The notes under the pieces were generated by a model. The model did not search any database. It saw only the letters and a program-made list of their open reading frames with translations, and was not told the origin of the DNA. Below, in pieces: positions 25,936 to 35,389 of a stretch of DNA of 64,000 bases (the stretch's first letter is position 1; every line of letters starts with the position of its first letter). The position numbers and the translations under genes are program-made. Source of the DNA: Chloroflexota bacterium (GTDB lineage: Bacteria > Chloroflexota > Anaerolineae > UBA7937 > B3-Chlor); assembly GCA_030603665.1 (NCBI GenBank), contig JAUVXJ010000005.1:1-64000 (forward strand), in the 5' to 3' direction.

Positions 25936-26646
25936 ATGAGATTCGACGGACGAGCAGTGGACCAGATGCGCCCCGTGGTTATCACACCGGGCTATCTCGA
26001 CCATCCGGAGGGGTCTGCATTGATCGAAGTGGGCCGCACGCGCGTGATCTGCGCGGCCACCGTGGAGGAGAGGGTTCCCCGCTGGCTTCGCGATCAGAAC
26101 CAGGGTTGGGTCACCGCCGAGTATGCAATGCTGCCGCGCTCTACCCATCAGCGTACATCGCGCGAGACCAGGGGTCCCCGAGATCGCACGCAGGAGATCA
26201 GGCGCGTCATAGGACGGTCTCTCAGGGGAGGCGTGGACCTTACTTTGCTGGGCGAGCGGACAGTTACAGTCGACTGTGACGTGATACAGGCGGACGGTGG
26301 CACGCGCACCGCATCCATCACGGGTGGATATGTAGCCCTCGCCATCGCGCTTCGCAAGCTAATCAAGGGAGGTCTGTTGGCTCCCGGCGTGCTTGGAGCG
26401 CCAATTGCGGCCGTGAGTGTTGGTGTGGTCCAGAACGAGTTGCTGCTAGATCTGAACTACGATGAAGATTCCCAAGCTCAGGTGGACTTCAACGTAGTGA
26501 TGAACGGTGCTGGCAAGTTTGTGGAGATTCAGGGGACCGCCGAGCATGGTGCGTTCTCACGCGAGGAGCTGGTCCGGCTGCTCGGACTGGCAGAAGATGG
26601 GCTTGTGGAGCTGTTCAAGCTCCAGAGGGAAGCCTACACTGGGTAG
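25936..26646 (+). CDS. rph: Ribonuclease PH
   Basis: 236 residues, the normal length for this phosphorolytic 3'-exoribonuclease that trims tRNA ends. Motifs: [66 protein letters not shown] with the phosphate-binding Arg, and [21 protein letters not shown]. Own promoter; converges on the ligase pair, with an 11-bp gap. Confidence 0.94.
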   Translation: MRFDGRAVDQMRPVVITPGYLDHPEGSALIEVGRTRVICAATVEERVPRWLRDQNQGWVTAEYAMLPRSTHQRTSRETRGPRDRTQEIRRVIGRSLRGGVDLTLLGERTVTVDCDVIQADGGTRTASITGGYVALAIALRKLIKGGLLAPGVLGAPIAAVSVGVVQNELLLDLNYDEDSQAQVDFNVVMNGAGKFVEIQGTAEHGAFSREELVRLLGLAEDGLVELFKLQREAYTG

Positions 26647-26656
26647 CTGCCCCAAC

Positions 26657-27742
26657 CTAGGCTAGCGGCCCCTTCTTGCGGGCGTGAGCCTCCAGCGACA
26701 GCTCAATGATCTTGTCTAGGAACTCCATGGGGATCAGGCCTGCCTCGGCCGCCTCGTGGAAGATGCAGGTAGAGGGGGTCATGCCGGGCAAGGTGTTGGG
26801 CTCGGTAACGATCACCTCGCCGTCGATCACAAACCCGTCCATACGGGCATACGCCTTCAGGCCTAGCACTCTGTAGGCCTGCACCATCACGTCTTGCACC
26901 TTCTGGATTGCCTCTTGGGGCAACCTGGCCGGAGTGATGTTCTCACCCTCGCCTGGCAAGAACTTCTCTTCGACTGTGAGGAAGTCCCCCTTGCGAATGG
27001 TCTCCGTGGGCGGAAGGGCCATCAACTCCCGGTTCCCTATCACACCGCAGGTGATCTCCATACCCACCAGCGCCTCCTCGACGAGCGCTGTGGAATCCCA
27101 CCTGAAGGCATTCTCCAGCGCGGCTCCCATCGCGTCCGGTTCCTGCGCCACTGATAACCCTGTGCTGCAACCCTCGCGCGTTGGCTTGACCACACAAGGA
27201 TAGCCCAGGTAGTCCTCTATGCGGCCCAGTATCTCCTCGGGGTCTTCTCCCCATTCCCTCTCCGATACCGCTACATACTTGGGCACTTTGAACCCCGCGG
27301 CTGAGAGCAGCTTCCGCTGCATGTGTTTGTCCATGCCTATGGCCGAGGCCATCAGGCCAGAACCGGTGTATGGTATGCCCAGTAGCTCCAGAAGCCCCTG
27401 AAGGCATCCATCCTCCCCGTATTTGCCATGCAGACCGATATACATGAAATCCGCGACGGTTTTCAGGTCCTCGTAGGCGATTCGAGTGGCCTCCGATTCG
27501 AGACGCTCAGCGATGTCAACGGTCGTGTTCTGTACCAGCAACTGAAGCGGGATTTGCCAGAAACCACCTTGGGCATCCAGGAAGATCGGTATCCCTTCAT
27601 GCTTCTCGGGGTTGAGGTTGAAGAATATGTTGCGACCGCTCTCCAGGGAAATCTCCCTCTCGGAAGACATGCCTCCCAGGATGACACCTACTCTCAGCTT
27701 CGTTCCCCTACCTTGCTCACTCATCTGTCCCATGCCCGTCAC
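26657..27742 (-). CDS. D-Ala-D-Ala ligase paralogue with Phe at the Tyr216 position (possible D-Ala-D-Lac ligase)
   Basis: About 360 residues with the Ddl fold: GGMSSEREISLESG (catalytic Glu), GKYGEDGCLQGLLELLGIPYTGSG, VVKPTREGCSTGLSV, RMDGFVIDGEVIVTEPNTLPGMTPSTCIFHEAAEAG. Two active-site blocks differ from the neighbouring ligase. The omega-loop reads VEEKFLPG, with Phe where E. coli DdlB has Tyr216 (EAKY), and the Ser-Ser loop reads EGCSTG instead of EGSSIG. Tyr-to-Phe at this position is the known change in depsipeptide ligases of Leuconostoc and Lactobacillus. The start is unclear (GTG 27742, ATG 27733 or 27724). Seven bp behind the first ligase. Confidence 0.85.
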   Translation of the reverse strand: MTGMGQMSEQGRGTKLRVGVILGGMSSEREISLESGRNIFFNLNPEKHEGIPIFLDAQGGFWQIPLQLLVQNTTVDIAERLESEATRIAYEDLKTVADFMYIGLHGKYGEDGCLQGLLELLGIPYTGSGLMASAIGMDKHMQRKLLSAAGFKVPKYVAVSEREWGEDPEEILGRIEDYLGYPCVVKPTREGCSTGLSVAQEPDAMGAALENAFRWDSTALVEEALVGMEITCGVIGNRELMALPPTETIRKGDFLTVEEKFLPGEGENITPARLPQEAIQKVQDVMVQAYRVLGLKAYARMDGFVIDGEVIVTEPNTLPGMTPSTCIFHEAAEAGLIPMEFLDKIIELSLEAHARKKGPLA

Positions 27743-27749
27743 TGCCGCC

Positions 27750-28799
27750 CTACAGCGGCCCTCTCTTGGCAGCGTGTGCTTCCAGGGCCAAGTCTATCAT
27801 GCGGTCGAAAAGCATCGCCGGAGTCATCCCCATGTCTGCTGCTTGGTGGAACAAGAAGGAAGAGGGGCTCATGCCGGAGGACGTGTTGGGATCGGTGATC
27901 AGCACCCGATCTCCATCCACCAAGAACCCATCAATCCTGCCGTAGTTCATCATACCCAATGCTCGATAGGCCTTCATGACCTCTTGCTGAATCTTCTCCA
28001 ACAATTCCTTGCTCACCCTGGCCGGGGTGATCTTCTGCGACTGACCCGGCATATACTTGTCCTCGTAGGTCAGATACTCGTTGGTGGTCGCCGTCTCAGT
28101 GGGCATCATGGGCTGGAGTTCGTCGTTGCCCAGTACGATGCACGAGAACTCCAGGCCTTGGAGAAGCTCCTCCACCAGAGCCAGATTGTCCCAGGAGAAG
28201 GCCTCTCTCAACGCATCTTCGATCTGGCTTTCCTCATTGACAACGGAGACCCCAATGCTGGAACCCTCCCGGTCTGGCTTGATCACGCAGGGCAAGCCCA
28301 CCAACTCCACTACCTGCTGGCGAACCCCCTCCGGATCCTCTTCCCAATCCAGATCCTCTACCAACAGCTCCCGCGCCACCTCGACCCCTGCCTGCTTCAG
28401 CACCCTGTGCGCCATGTGCTTGTCCATGCACACCGCAGAGGCCAGAACCCCGGATCCTGTGTAGGGAAGGCCCAACATCTCCAGCGCGCCCTGCACGCAG
28501 CCATCGTCTCCATACTTACCATGAAGAGCGATGAATGCAAAGTCGATCAAAGAAGGCAACTCCTCATAATACATTCTCTTCGCCTCGCCCTCGAGCCGTG
28601 CGATGATGTCTGTCGTGGTGTTCTGGATCAGCAACTTGTGTGGAATGTGCCATATTCGCCCGTCCGGATCCATGAACAGGGGGATTGTCTCATGCTTCTG
28701 AGGGTTGAGATGTACGCACACTTGCCTGCCGCTGGCCAGAGACGCCTCCCTCTCAGCAGAGATCCCACCCAAGAGAACACCAACGCGCAATACAGACAT
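27750..28799 (-). CDS. ddl: D-alanine-D-alanine ligase (canonical copy)
   Basis: 349 residues; joins two D-alanines for peptidoglycan precursors. The catalytic Glu is in GGISAEREASLASG, the serine loop is VIKPDREGSSIGVSV, the omega-loop YEDKYMPG has the DdlB-type Tyr, and the metal site is GRIDGFLVDGDRVLITDPNTSSGMSPSSFLFHQAA. The ATG at 28799 is preferred over the one at 28811. Upstream partner of the divergent paralogue; both share an unusual C-terminal tail (LEAHA.K.GPL), so they arose by duplication. Confidence 0.9.
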   Translation of the reverse strand: MSVLRVGVLLGGISAEREASLASGRQVCVHLNPQKHETIPLFMDPDGRIWHIPHKLLIQNTTTDIIARLEGEAKRMYYEELPSLIDFAFIALHGKYGDDGCVQGALEMLGLPYTGSGVLASAVCMDKHMAHRVLKQAGVEVARELLVEDLDWEEDPEGVRQQVVELVGLPCVIKPDREGSSIGVSVVNEESQIEDALREAFSWDNLALVEELLQGLEFSCIVLGNDELQPMMPTETATTNEYLTYEDKYMPGQSQKITPARVSKELLEKIQQEVMKAYRALGMMNYGRIDGFLVDGDRVLITDPNTSSGMSPSSFLFHQAADMGMTPAMLFDRMIDLALEAHAAKRGPL

Positions 28800-28834
28800 G
28801 ATTCCATCCAAGAAACGACCGTCAAGTCTACCCC

Positions 28835-28863
28835 ATTATAACAACTGCGAGAGGCTCGAGCAA
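28835..28863 (-). promoter_or_regulatory. Promoter of the ddl pair
   Basis: Minus strand: TTGCTC (28863-28858), 17-nt spacer, TATAAT (28840-28835); start near 28828, about 30 nt before the first ligase. Confidence 0.65.
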
Positions 28864-28904
28864 GAAGGAGGGGCACAGAGAAGGCAAGGCGGGGGGTGCG
28901 AAGG

Positions 28905-29330
28905 TCAGCTCTCGTATTCTCTAGCGGCGCGACGCAGCGTCTGGGGAACCGACGCCGGTCGACGGGTGGCCTTATCCACGTTCACGGCCACTATGTAACC
29001 CGTGCCAACCAGCTGATCTGGGTCCTGTTTGTGGATGGAGAACTCGAAGGTAATGCTGCTGTGGCCGATGTTCCCCACACGCACATGCACGTTGAGCACA
29101 TCATCGAAATGGGCCGCCGCATGGTGCTGGCACCGCGACTCCACATAGAGAAGATCCATTCCGTCATCCAAGAGGTCCTGGTAACTGTACCCGATGGCCC
29201 TCAAGTACTCCAGCAACCCCTCGTCGAAATAGATGTAGTAGTTCCCGAAAAACACGTGCCCCTGGGCATCGGTCTCCGCGTATCTAACCTTCAGAGCGTG
29301 GGCGAACTTGAACTTCTCGGCCATTGGCAT
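28905..29330 (-). CDS. YbgC/4-hydroxybenzoyl-CoA-type thioesterase (hotdog fold)
   Basis: 141 residues; hydrolyses an acyl-CoA. The active-site block YAETDAQGHVFFGNYYIYFDEG carries the catalytic Asp of the family, followed by the helix with LLEYLRAIGYSYQDL and strands VESRCQHHAAAHFDDVLNVHVRV and ITFEFSIHKQD. Acyl group unknown. It lies between the ligase pair and pcm on the same strand. Confidence 0.88.
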   Translation of the reverse strand: MPMAEKFKFAHALKVRYAETDAQGHVFFGNYYIYFDEGLLEYLRAIGYSYQDLLDDGMDLLYVESRCQHHAAAHFDDVLNVHVRVGNIGHSSITFEFSIHKQDPDQLVGTGYIVAVNVDKATRRPASVPQTLRRAAREYES

Positions 29331-29374
29331 ACTAGACCCTGTGACCCCCGATCTCGGCTGTGGAGGGGCCCACC

Positions 29375-30184
29375 TCAGTGTTCTCCGGTGAAGGGGACGA
29401 ACTGAACCCCTCCCTTGTTATGGTACTGTGCCTCTCCATCCTCCTTGCTGATCAGCCACAACGTCTGATACCAGCCCACGGGACCAACCGGTATCACCAT
29501 ACGACCGCCTTCCTTCAGTTGTTGCACGAGAGGCTGTGGCACGTGATCGGGCGCCGCGGTCACGATTATGGCATCGTACGGAGCGTGTTCCTCCCATCCA
29601 TAGTACCCGTCAGCGTTCACAGAGTGTACGCGCCCATACCCGAGCCTATCTAGCAGTCCCCGGGCGGAATCGGCCAATTCGGGGATGATCTCCATGGTGT
29701 ACACCTCGTCCACCAGCTCAGCCAGAATGGCTGCCTGGTAACCCGACCCCGTCCCGATCTCCAGTACCTTGTCACCCGGATCCAGCTCCAACAACTCCGT
29801 CATCAGAGCGACGATGTAGGGTTGTGATATCGTCTGACCGTAGCCGATGGGCAAAGGTCCATCGCCATAGGCCGACTGCAAATACTCCTCCGGCACAAAC
29901 TCATGGCGTGGGACTGTCTCCATCGCCTCCAAGACATGGGCGTCTCCCACTCCTCGAGCCCGGATCTGGTACTCCACCATGCGCCTCCTTGCCTCTGCCT
30001 GACTGCCCTCAAGGGCCTCCGTTGCGAGTGCAGGGACTTGGGCTGTCCTCGTAGGAGCCGGTGTCGGCTCCCGGTGGTCTGCATCCGGCACCTGATTCCA
30101 GTTTCGCCAGACGAGGAACAGGAACGCGGCGAGAACAATGCCCGCAGCCACACCTACCAACAGTTGGCCTTTCCTCTCCCCCAT
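29375..30184 (-). CDS. pcm: Membrane-anchored protein-L-isoaspartate O-methyltransferase
   Basis: 269 residues. The catalytic part (from about residue 68) is a normal PIMT: RRRMVEYQIRARGV, RHEFVPEEYLQSAYGDGPLPIGYGQTISQPYIVALM, then SAM motif VLEIGTGSGYQAA and VNADGYYGWEEHAPYDAIIV. It repairs isoaspartyl residues using SAM. The addition is an N-terminal hydrophobic helix (LLVGVAAGIVLAAFLFLVW) and a Pro/Thr linker, so the enzyme is anchored in the membrane, possibly facing outward, which is strange for a SAM enzyme. A TTGATG-17-TAGAAT promoter lies upstream. Confidence 0.88.
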   Translation of the reverse strand: MGERKGQLLVGVAAGIVLAAFLFLVWRNWNQVPDADHREPTPAPTRTAQVPALATEALEGSQAEARRRMVEYQIRARGVGDAHVLEAMETVPRHEFVPEEYLQSAYGDGPLPIGYGQTISQPYIVALMTELLELDPGDKVLEIGTGSGYQAAILAELVDEVYTMEIIPELADSARGLLDRLGYGRVHSVNADGYYGWEEHAPYDAIIVTAAPDHVPQPLVQQLKEGGRMVIPVGPVGWYQTLWLISKEDGEAQYHNKGGVQFVPFTGEH

Positions 30185-30222
30185 CCCTGTCTCTCTCCGA
30201 GAGCCGGCAGCCTACCATGGGC

Positions 30223-30251
30223 ATTCTACCATCATCGCGTCGGCGCATCAA
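30223..30251 (-). promoter_or_regulatory. Promoter of pcm
   Basis: Minus strand: TTGATG (30251-30246), 17-nt spacer, TAGAAT (30228-30223). Divergent from tdh, whose own promoter may be TTGACG (30264-30269) with a long 19-nt spacer and TAGAAT (30289-30294); that one is weak. Confidence 0.55.
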
Positions 30252-30337
30252 GTCGAGTGCATCCTTGACGGCATGTACGGGGCGGTGATAGAATGGGCCT
30301 TGCAGCACTTGGGCAATATGGAGGAAAGAAGGCAGGA

Positions 30338-31378
30338 ATGCCAGACACGATGAGAGCAGTGGTGAAGCAGACGGCAGCGCCCGGCGCGGAAATGGCCAGG
30401 GTTGCTGTCCCGAAAGTGCGCCCTGAACAGGTTCTGGTCAAGGTGCTGGCGACATCTATCTGCGGCACGGACCTCCATATCTACCAATGGGATCCCTGGG
30501 CCGCGAGCCGTGTCAAGCCGCCGCTCATCTTCGGACACGAGTTCGCCGGCGAGGTAGTGGAACTGGGTGAAGGGACAAGCCATCTCAAGGTGGGAGACCA
30601 CATCTCTGCCGAGACCCACATTGTTTGCGGTGTCTGCCATCAGTGCCGGTCAGGTCAGAGGCACATCTGCCAAGATGTCTCCATCATCGGAGTGGATCAG
30701 CCTGGCTGCTTTGCCGAGTATGCAACGGTACCGGAAAGCAATGCCTGGCTGAACCCAGCTGACATGCCCGCCGATGTGGCCTCCGTCCAGGAGCCCTTCG
30801 GAAACGCGGTACACACAGCTCTCTCCACAGAGCTCGTAGCCAAGAGTGTTCTGGTCACAGGCTGCGGGCCCATCGGTCTGATGGCCGTTGGCATCGCCAA
30901 GGCCGCGGGAGCGACGCTGGTAATCGGCACGGAAGTCGTTCCCTACCGATTGGAGTTGGCCCGTACCTTGGGTGCCGACCTTGTGATCAATCCCCTTGAG
31001 ACAGACGTGGTAACAGAGATCACAGCGTGTACGAATGGCACAGGCGTTGACGTCCTGTTGGAGATGTCAGGCAACCCCTCGGCGATAGCCGAGGGGTTTT
31101 CTGTTCTTCGTTGTGGAGGCTACGCCGCCCTGCTGGGCATACCTTCCAGACCGATTGAGCTCGATCTGGCCAATGATGTGGTCTTCAAGGGCGCCACTGT
31201 GTACGGCGTGACCGGTCGCCGCGTTTGGGAAACCTGGTACCAGACGAGAGCCCTCCTGGACTCGGGCGCGGTAGACGTGGGGCCTATCATCACGCACAGG
31301 CTCCCTCTGGAGGAGTTCGAGAAGGGCATAGAGTTGATGAGAACTGGCCAATGTGGGAAGGTTGTGCTCCTCCCCTGA
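30338..31378 (+). CDS. tdh: L-threonine 3-dehydrogenase (zinc, NAD)
   Basis: 346 residues; oxidises threonine to 2-amino-3-ketobutyrate. Catalytic zinc site SICGTDLHIYQWDPWA (the IYQWDPW block is typical of Tdh) and GHEFAGEVV, four-Cys structural zinc loop CGVCHQCRSGQRHIC, and Rossmann motif TGCGPIGLMAVG. The ATG at 30338, behind AGAAGGCAGG, is preferred to the ATG at 30293, whose 15 extra residues precede the family N-terminus. Followed 30 bp later by kbl, the second step. Confidence 0.92.
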   Translation: MPDTMRAVVKQTAAPGAEMARVAVPKVRPEQVLVKVLATSICGTDLHIYQWDPWAASRVKPPLIFGHEFAGEVVELGEGTSHLKVGDHISAETHIVCGVCHQCRSGQRHICQDVSIIGVDQPGCFAEYATVPESNAWLNPADMPADVASVQEPFGNAVHTALSTELVAKSVLVTGCGPIGLMAVGIAKAAGATLVIGTEVVPYRLELARTLGADLVINPLETDVVTEITACTNGTGVDVLLEMSGNPSAIAEGFSVLRCGGYAALLGIPSRPIELDLANDVVFKGATVYGVTGRRVWETWYQTRALLDSGAVDVGPIITHRLPLEEFEKGIELMRTGQCGKVVLLP

Positions 31379-31408
31379 ACTACCTCTGTGAGAAAGGAAC
31401 GAGGCGAA

Positions 31409-32590
31409 ATGGTGCAAGACAGAATAGAGTTCATCAGAGAGGACATCCAGGCTCTCCAAGACCAGGGGCTCTACATCACCATCCGTACCATCGGTTCTCC
31501 TCAAGAAGGATGGGTGACGGTTGACGGCCAGCGCGTACTCAACTTCTGCTCCAACAACTACCTGGGTTTGGCCAACCACCCCAGAATGAAAGAGGCGGCG
31601 AAGAAGGCCATCGATGACCTTGGTGTCGGACCCGGCGCCGTCCGCTCTATTGCGGGGACGATGAGCATACACCTGGAGCTCGAGAAACGCCTGGCGGAGT
31701 TCAAGCAGGTCGAAGGCGCTATCTCTTTCCAGTCGGGTTTCAGCGCCAACCTGGCGGTCATCCCGGCACTGGTGGGTCGGGGTGACATCATCTTCTCCGA
31801 TGAACTCAACCATGCGAGCATCATAGACGGTTCCCGCCTATCTCGGGCCAAGATCGTCCGGTACGAGCACTGCAATCCCGGCTCCTTGCGGGAGGTCATC
31901 GAGCAGGAGACGGAGTTCAGGAGGCGATTGATCATCAGCGACGGTGTCTTTTCCATGGATGGAGACATCGCCCCTATGGACAAGCTGGCAGACATCGCCG
32001 ATGAGTACGGGATCCCGGTGATGACCGACGACGCACACGGAGAAGGTGTCCTGGGTCGAGGCGGTCGAGGCATTGTCGACCACTTCGACGTTCACGGCCG
32101 GGTGGATGTCGAGGTGGGCACCCTCTCCAAGGCTTTTGGCGTCATGGGAGGTTACGTGGCAGGAAGGAAAGAAGTGGTGGAATGGCTGCGCCAACAAGGG
32201 CGTCCTTTCCTCTTCTCCAGCGCGTCAACCCCTGCCGATGTAGCTGCCTGCATCGCCGCCGTGGACCTGCTGGAAGAATCCACTGAGTTGGTGGGCCGGC
32301 TGTGGGACAACACCCGCTACTTCAAGACAGAGATGAAGAATCTGGGGTTCGACACCGGCCAAAGCGAAACCCCTATCACTCCCATCATGCTCGGCGAGGC
32401 ATCACTGGCCTTCGCTTTCTCCAAGAAGCTCTTCGAGGAGGGTCTCTTCGCCATGGCCTTGGGTTTCCCAACGGTGCCCAGAGGCAAGGCCCGGATCAGA
32501 GTGATGCTCTCCGCGATGCACAGCCGGGAAGATCTAGACACGGCGTTGGGCATTTTCAAGAAGGTGGGACGGGAATTGGACGTAGTCTAG
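31409..32590 (+). CDS. kbl: Glycine C-acetyltransferase (2-amino-3-ketobutyrate CoA ligase)
   Basis: 393 residues; PLP enzyme that splits 2-amino-3-ketobutyrate with CoA into glycine and acetyl-CoA. Alpha-oxoamine synthase blocks: [30 protein letters not shown], the PLP Asp/His in [11 protein letters not shown], and the PLP lysine in [14 protein letters not shown]. Start ATG 31409; the codon at 31388 is an upstream extension. Together with tdh this is the two-step threonine-to-glycine pathway. Confidence 0.93.
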   Translation: MVQDRIEFIREDIQALQDQGLYITIRTIGSPQEGWVTVDGQRVLNFCSNNYLGLANHPRMKEAAKKAIDDLGVGPGAVRSIAGTMSIHLELEKRLAEFKQVEGAISFQSGFSANLAVIPALVGRGDIIFSDELNHASIIDGSRLSRAKIVRYEHCNPGSLREVIEQETEFRRRLIISDGVFSMDGDIAPMDKLADIADEYGIPVMTDDAHGEGVLGRGGRGIVDHFDVHGRVDVEVGTLSKAFGVMGGYVAGRKEVVEWLRQQGRPFLFSSASTPADVAACIAAVDLLEESTELVGRLWDNTRYFKTEMKNLGFDTGQSETPITPIMLGEASLAFAFSKKLFEEGLFAMALGFPTVPRGKARIRVMLSAMHSREDLDTALGIFKKVGRELDVV

Positions 32591-32603
32591 ATGGGGTGAT
32601 GCA

Positions 32604-33746
32604 TCATCCCGTGTTGTCCTTGAGCGCGATCGAGGAGACAACCATCATGATGGCGATCATGGCGGCCGAGGCCAGAAACGGCAGATCTGGGCGAGAGGTG
32701 TACAGCCACGCAGCCAGGAAGGGAGCCACGACCCACGAGACACTGGAGGCGGTATTGAACAGCCCATAGGCGAGGCCAGTACCGGCCTCGCCTAGCACTT
32801 TCCCCGGCTGAGCCAGTGCCAGTGCCCGACACGCGTTGAAAGCACCCCTCAGGAAGAACGAGACCATTAACAGGGGAATGGCCTGGAATCTGATAAAGAC
32901 CAGCAAGGATATGAGCACCAAGCCTTGACCCAAGATGAATCCGCCTATACCCTCTGATATCCTACCCAGCGCCACCCCAAGCACAGTCGCCCCCAAAGCG
33001 TGAACCGATCCCAGGAAGCCGATCCAGAACAGATCGACGCCCACCACCTCCTGTAGATAGTTGGGGGCGAATGGCTGTCCAAGGAAGAGCGCCACGAAGA
33101 CGAAGAGGTTGACCGTGCAGATGACCAGGAGACGTCTGTTGGAGAGCACCTCCTTGAAGCCGAAGCCCTTCACCGGCGGCCCGATAGGCTGCTCCGCGAT
33201 GAACAAGACCGCCAAAGTGGACAGAGCGTAGAAGACAGCAGCCATGCTCAAAACCGCGCGATAACCCATCGCTCCCGCCATCCAGCCCCCCACAGTGGGG
33301 AAGAAGATCAGGCCCACGGAGAAAGACGCGTACAGCAGGCTGAAGGTCCGATTGAGACTCTTCCCCGAGGACGCGTGAGCAACATAAGCGTGGATGGCCG
33401 GCAAGCTGCAGGCCGCGCCGAAGTAGAGCAGGAAGCCAATGATGGACTGCCGCCAATCAGTAGCCAGGGACAGCGATAGAGCGGCCACCGTGCCTAGGCA
33501 GGTGCCAGCGACGATGATCTTCTTTCGCCCGTACCGATCAGCCAGTATTCCCGTAGGAATGAACCCCACGACCATCAACACGGGCGCCACAGATAGCACA
33601 AGCCCGATCTGCATGGAGTCGGCCCCCAGGCTCTTGATGTAGAGAGGCTGGATGTATAGCCAGAGCCCCTCGCCGCACCCCCAGAAGAGCATGGAGAGCA
33701 TAATCAGGCGGTTGTCACGGCCAAGGCCTAGCAGAGGTCGTCTCAT
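32604..33746 (-). CDS. MFS transporter
   Basis: 380 residues with about twelve hydrophobic segments. The MFS motif-A loop after helix 2 is GILADRYGRKK. Other blocks are LLYASFSVGLIFFPTVGGW and a charged centre loop (IAEQPIGPPVKGFGFKEVLSNRR). Possibly drug or solute efflux; substrate unknown. Converges on kbl with a 13-bp gap. Its start lies 340 bp downstream of the next minus gene. Confidence 0.86.
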   Translation of the reverse strand: MRRPLLGLGRDNRLIMLSMLFWGCGEGLWLYIQPLYIKSLGADSMQIGLVLSVAPVLMVVGFIPTGILADRYGRKKIIVAGTCLGTVAALSLSLATDWRQSIIGFLLYFGAACSLPAIHAYVAHASSGKSLNRTFSLLYASFSVGLIFFPTVGGWMAGAMGYRAVLSMAAVFYALSTLAVLFIAEQPIGPPVKGFGFKEVLSNRRLLVICTVNLFVFVALFLGQPFAPNYLQEVVGVDLFWIGFLGSVHALGATVLGVALGRISEGIGGFILGQGLVLISLLVFIRFQAIPLLMVSFFLRGAFNACRALALAQPGKVLGEAGTGLAYGLFNTASSVSWVVAPFLAAWLYTSRPDLPFLASAAMIAIMMVVSSIALKDNTG

Positions 33747-34089
33747 GGATCAAACCACACCGTGAGAGCAGCACCGCAGCCAGTCACTGCGGTGCCGCCG
33801 ACTGCGTGAGCGAAACAGGAGCGGCCACGCCCCAGGATCTCTCGGAGCAAGGAAGGAAGAACGAACCTGGCTAGTCACAGCGGGGCACACAGGGAGGCAC
33901 AAGATCCTGTCCGAAACGGGAGAAGGCGAAGAGACCTGGATGAGCTTGGCGCAGAGGCTGCAAACTCGCAAGGTCTCCTTCGACCGACACGCGGCGCCAG
34001 CAAAGGTCACGCGCTGGCCCCTGAGTGAATGGCTGGGATCCATTGCCAGGGCCCGGCGGCACTCGTGGAGGACGAGACGCGCGGAGTGG
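33747..34089. other. Intergenic stretch with a stable hairpin
   Basis: No gene seen. A perfect 9-bp inverted repeat, GCACCGCAG / CTGCGGTGC with a 7-nt loop (33771-33795), lies 25 bp upstream of the MFS start. Without a T-run it is more likely an operator or leader hairpin than a terminator. Confidence 0.5.
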
Positions 34090-34707
34090 CTACGATCGCT
34101 CCGTCTCCAGAATCACCACTTCTCCGGACCATAGTTCCTTGAACCGCTCCGCATCGGCGCGCGAGCCAACGATGCTGCCATAGTGCATGGGAATCACCAG
34201 CTTCGGTCTGATCTTGTTGGCGGCTTCCACCGCTTCGTCGGCCGTCGCCACATAGACACCACTCACAGGGAGCATGGCGATGTCCACCTCCAATCCCTCC
34301 ATCTCAGGGATGGGATCGCTGTCGCCGGCGTGGTAGATCGTCGTGCCATCCACGGTCAGCACGTAGCCCACACCTCCGGCCTCCTTGGGATGGAACTGCT
34401 TATTGACGTTGTAGGCGGAGATGACCTCGATGGTCAAGTCGTCTAGGGCCACCGTGTCCCCAGCCTTGACGTACCGAACGTCGCCTTCCAGCATCCCTCG
34501 GCAGTTCTCGGCAGCCACGACGACCGTGTCCTCGCGCTGTATCTTGGCCACGTCTTCTGGGCTACAGTGGTCGTGGTGCTCGTGAGTGATGAAGATCACA
34601 TCGGCCGGTTCCAGTTCACCGGCCAGCTCAAAGGGATCCAAGTAGATGAGCTTGGATGCGGCTATCTTGAACGCATCATGCCCCAGCCAGGTGATGTTCT
34701 CCAGCAT
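34090..34707 (-). CDS. Metallo-beta-lactamase-fold hydrolase (UPF0173-like)
   Basis: 205 residues: WLGHDAFKI, then the metal motif THEHHDHCSPED (HxHxDH), NVNKQFHPKEAGGVGYVL, TIYHAGDSD and PMHYGS. The length and the short N-terminal WLGHS/A-type block are those of small UPF0173-type hydrolases, whose substrates are not settled. Start ATG 34707 behind AGGAGGAGATCC. It is 41 bp downstream of pdxT on the same strand but has no known link to PLP synthesis. Confidence 0.88.
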   Translation of the reverse strand: MLENITWLGHDAFKIAASKLIYLDPFELAGELEPADVIFITHEHHDHCSPEDVAKIQREDTVVVAAENCRGMLEGDVRYVKAGDTVALDDLTIEVISAYNVNKQFHPKEAGGVGYVLTVDGTTIYHAGDSDPIPEMEGLEVDIAMLPVSGVYVATADEAVEAANKIRPKLVIPMHYGSIVGSRADAERFKELWSGEVVILETERS

Positions 34708-34748
34708 GGATCTCCTCCTCAACAGCAGGGTACGGCGAGATTTGCGCT

Positions 34749-35363
34749 CTACGGCGTTGCCTGACCTTGCGCGATCATCGCCAGGAAATAGCGATGAAAT
34801 CTCGTGTCTGAGGTCAGCTCTGGGTGGAAGGCCGTGACCAGCAAGTTGCCCTGGCGGGCAGCGACTATACCTCCGTTGTCCAGACGGGACAGCACCGACA
34901 CCCCGTCGCCAGCGGCCGTGATCAGTGGGGCTCGAATGAAGATGGCATGGAAGGGACGGCCTCTCTCGTCCGGCTGGCTCACCGCATCCAGGGCCGGGAC
35001 CGAAATCTCCGCCTCGAAGCTCTCTAGCTGGCGTCCGAAGGCGTTGCGGGCAACCGCCAGGTCCATCACCCCGAGCAGCGGCTGCTCGATGCCTTGGACC
35101 CTCCGAGCGAGGAAGATCAGTCCGGCACAGGTTCCCCAGACAGGCTTGCCTCCGCTAGCCATCTCCTTGATCGGCTCCACCAGTCCGTAGGTGATGGCCA
35201 GTTTCCCGACGGTCGTGCTCTCACCGCCAGGAATGATCAAGCCGCTGAGGTTCTCCAGTTCGTGGGGCAGGCGCACTTCCACGGCGTCCACACCCAGGCT
35301 GCGTAGCGTCTTGATATGTTCAATGAAGGCGCCCTGCAGCGCCAGTATCCCGATCCTGTCCAT
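34749..35363 (-). CDS. pdxT: Pyridoxal 5'-phosphate synthase glutaminase subunit
   Basis: 204 residues; class-I glutamine amidotransferase that feeds ammonia to PdxS. N-terminus IGILALQGAFIEH, GGESTTVGKL, the nucleophile Cys in VWGTCAGLIFLA and the His-Glu pair in VTAFHPELTSD are all present. Located 26 bp behind pdxS, the usual order for this ribose-5-phosphate-dependent PLP pathway. Confidence 0.94.
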   Translation of the reverse strand: MDRIGILALQGAFIEHIKTLRSLGVDAVEVRLPHELENLSGLIIPGGESTTVGKLAITYGLVEPIKEMASGGKPVWGTCAGLIFLARRVQGIEQPLLGVMDLAVARNAFGRQLESFEAEISVPALDAVSQPDERGRPFHAIFIRAPLITAAGDGVSVLSRLDNGGIVAARQGNLLVTAFHPELTSDTRFHRYFLAMIAQGQATP

Positions 35364-35389
35364 CCGTGCCCAGCTCTAGCGAGAACGAG

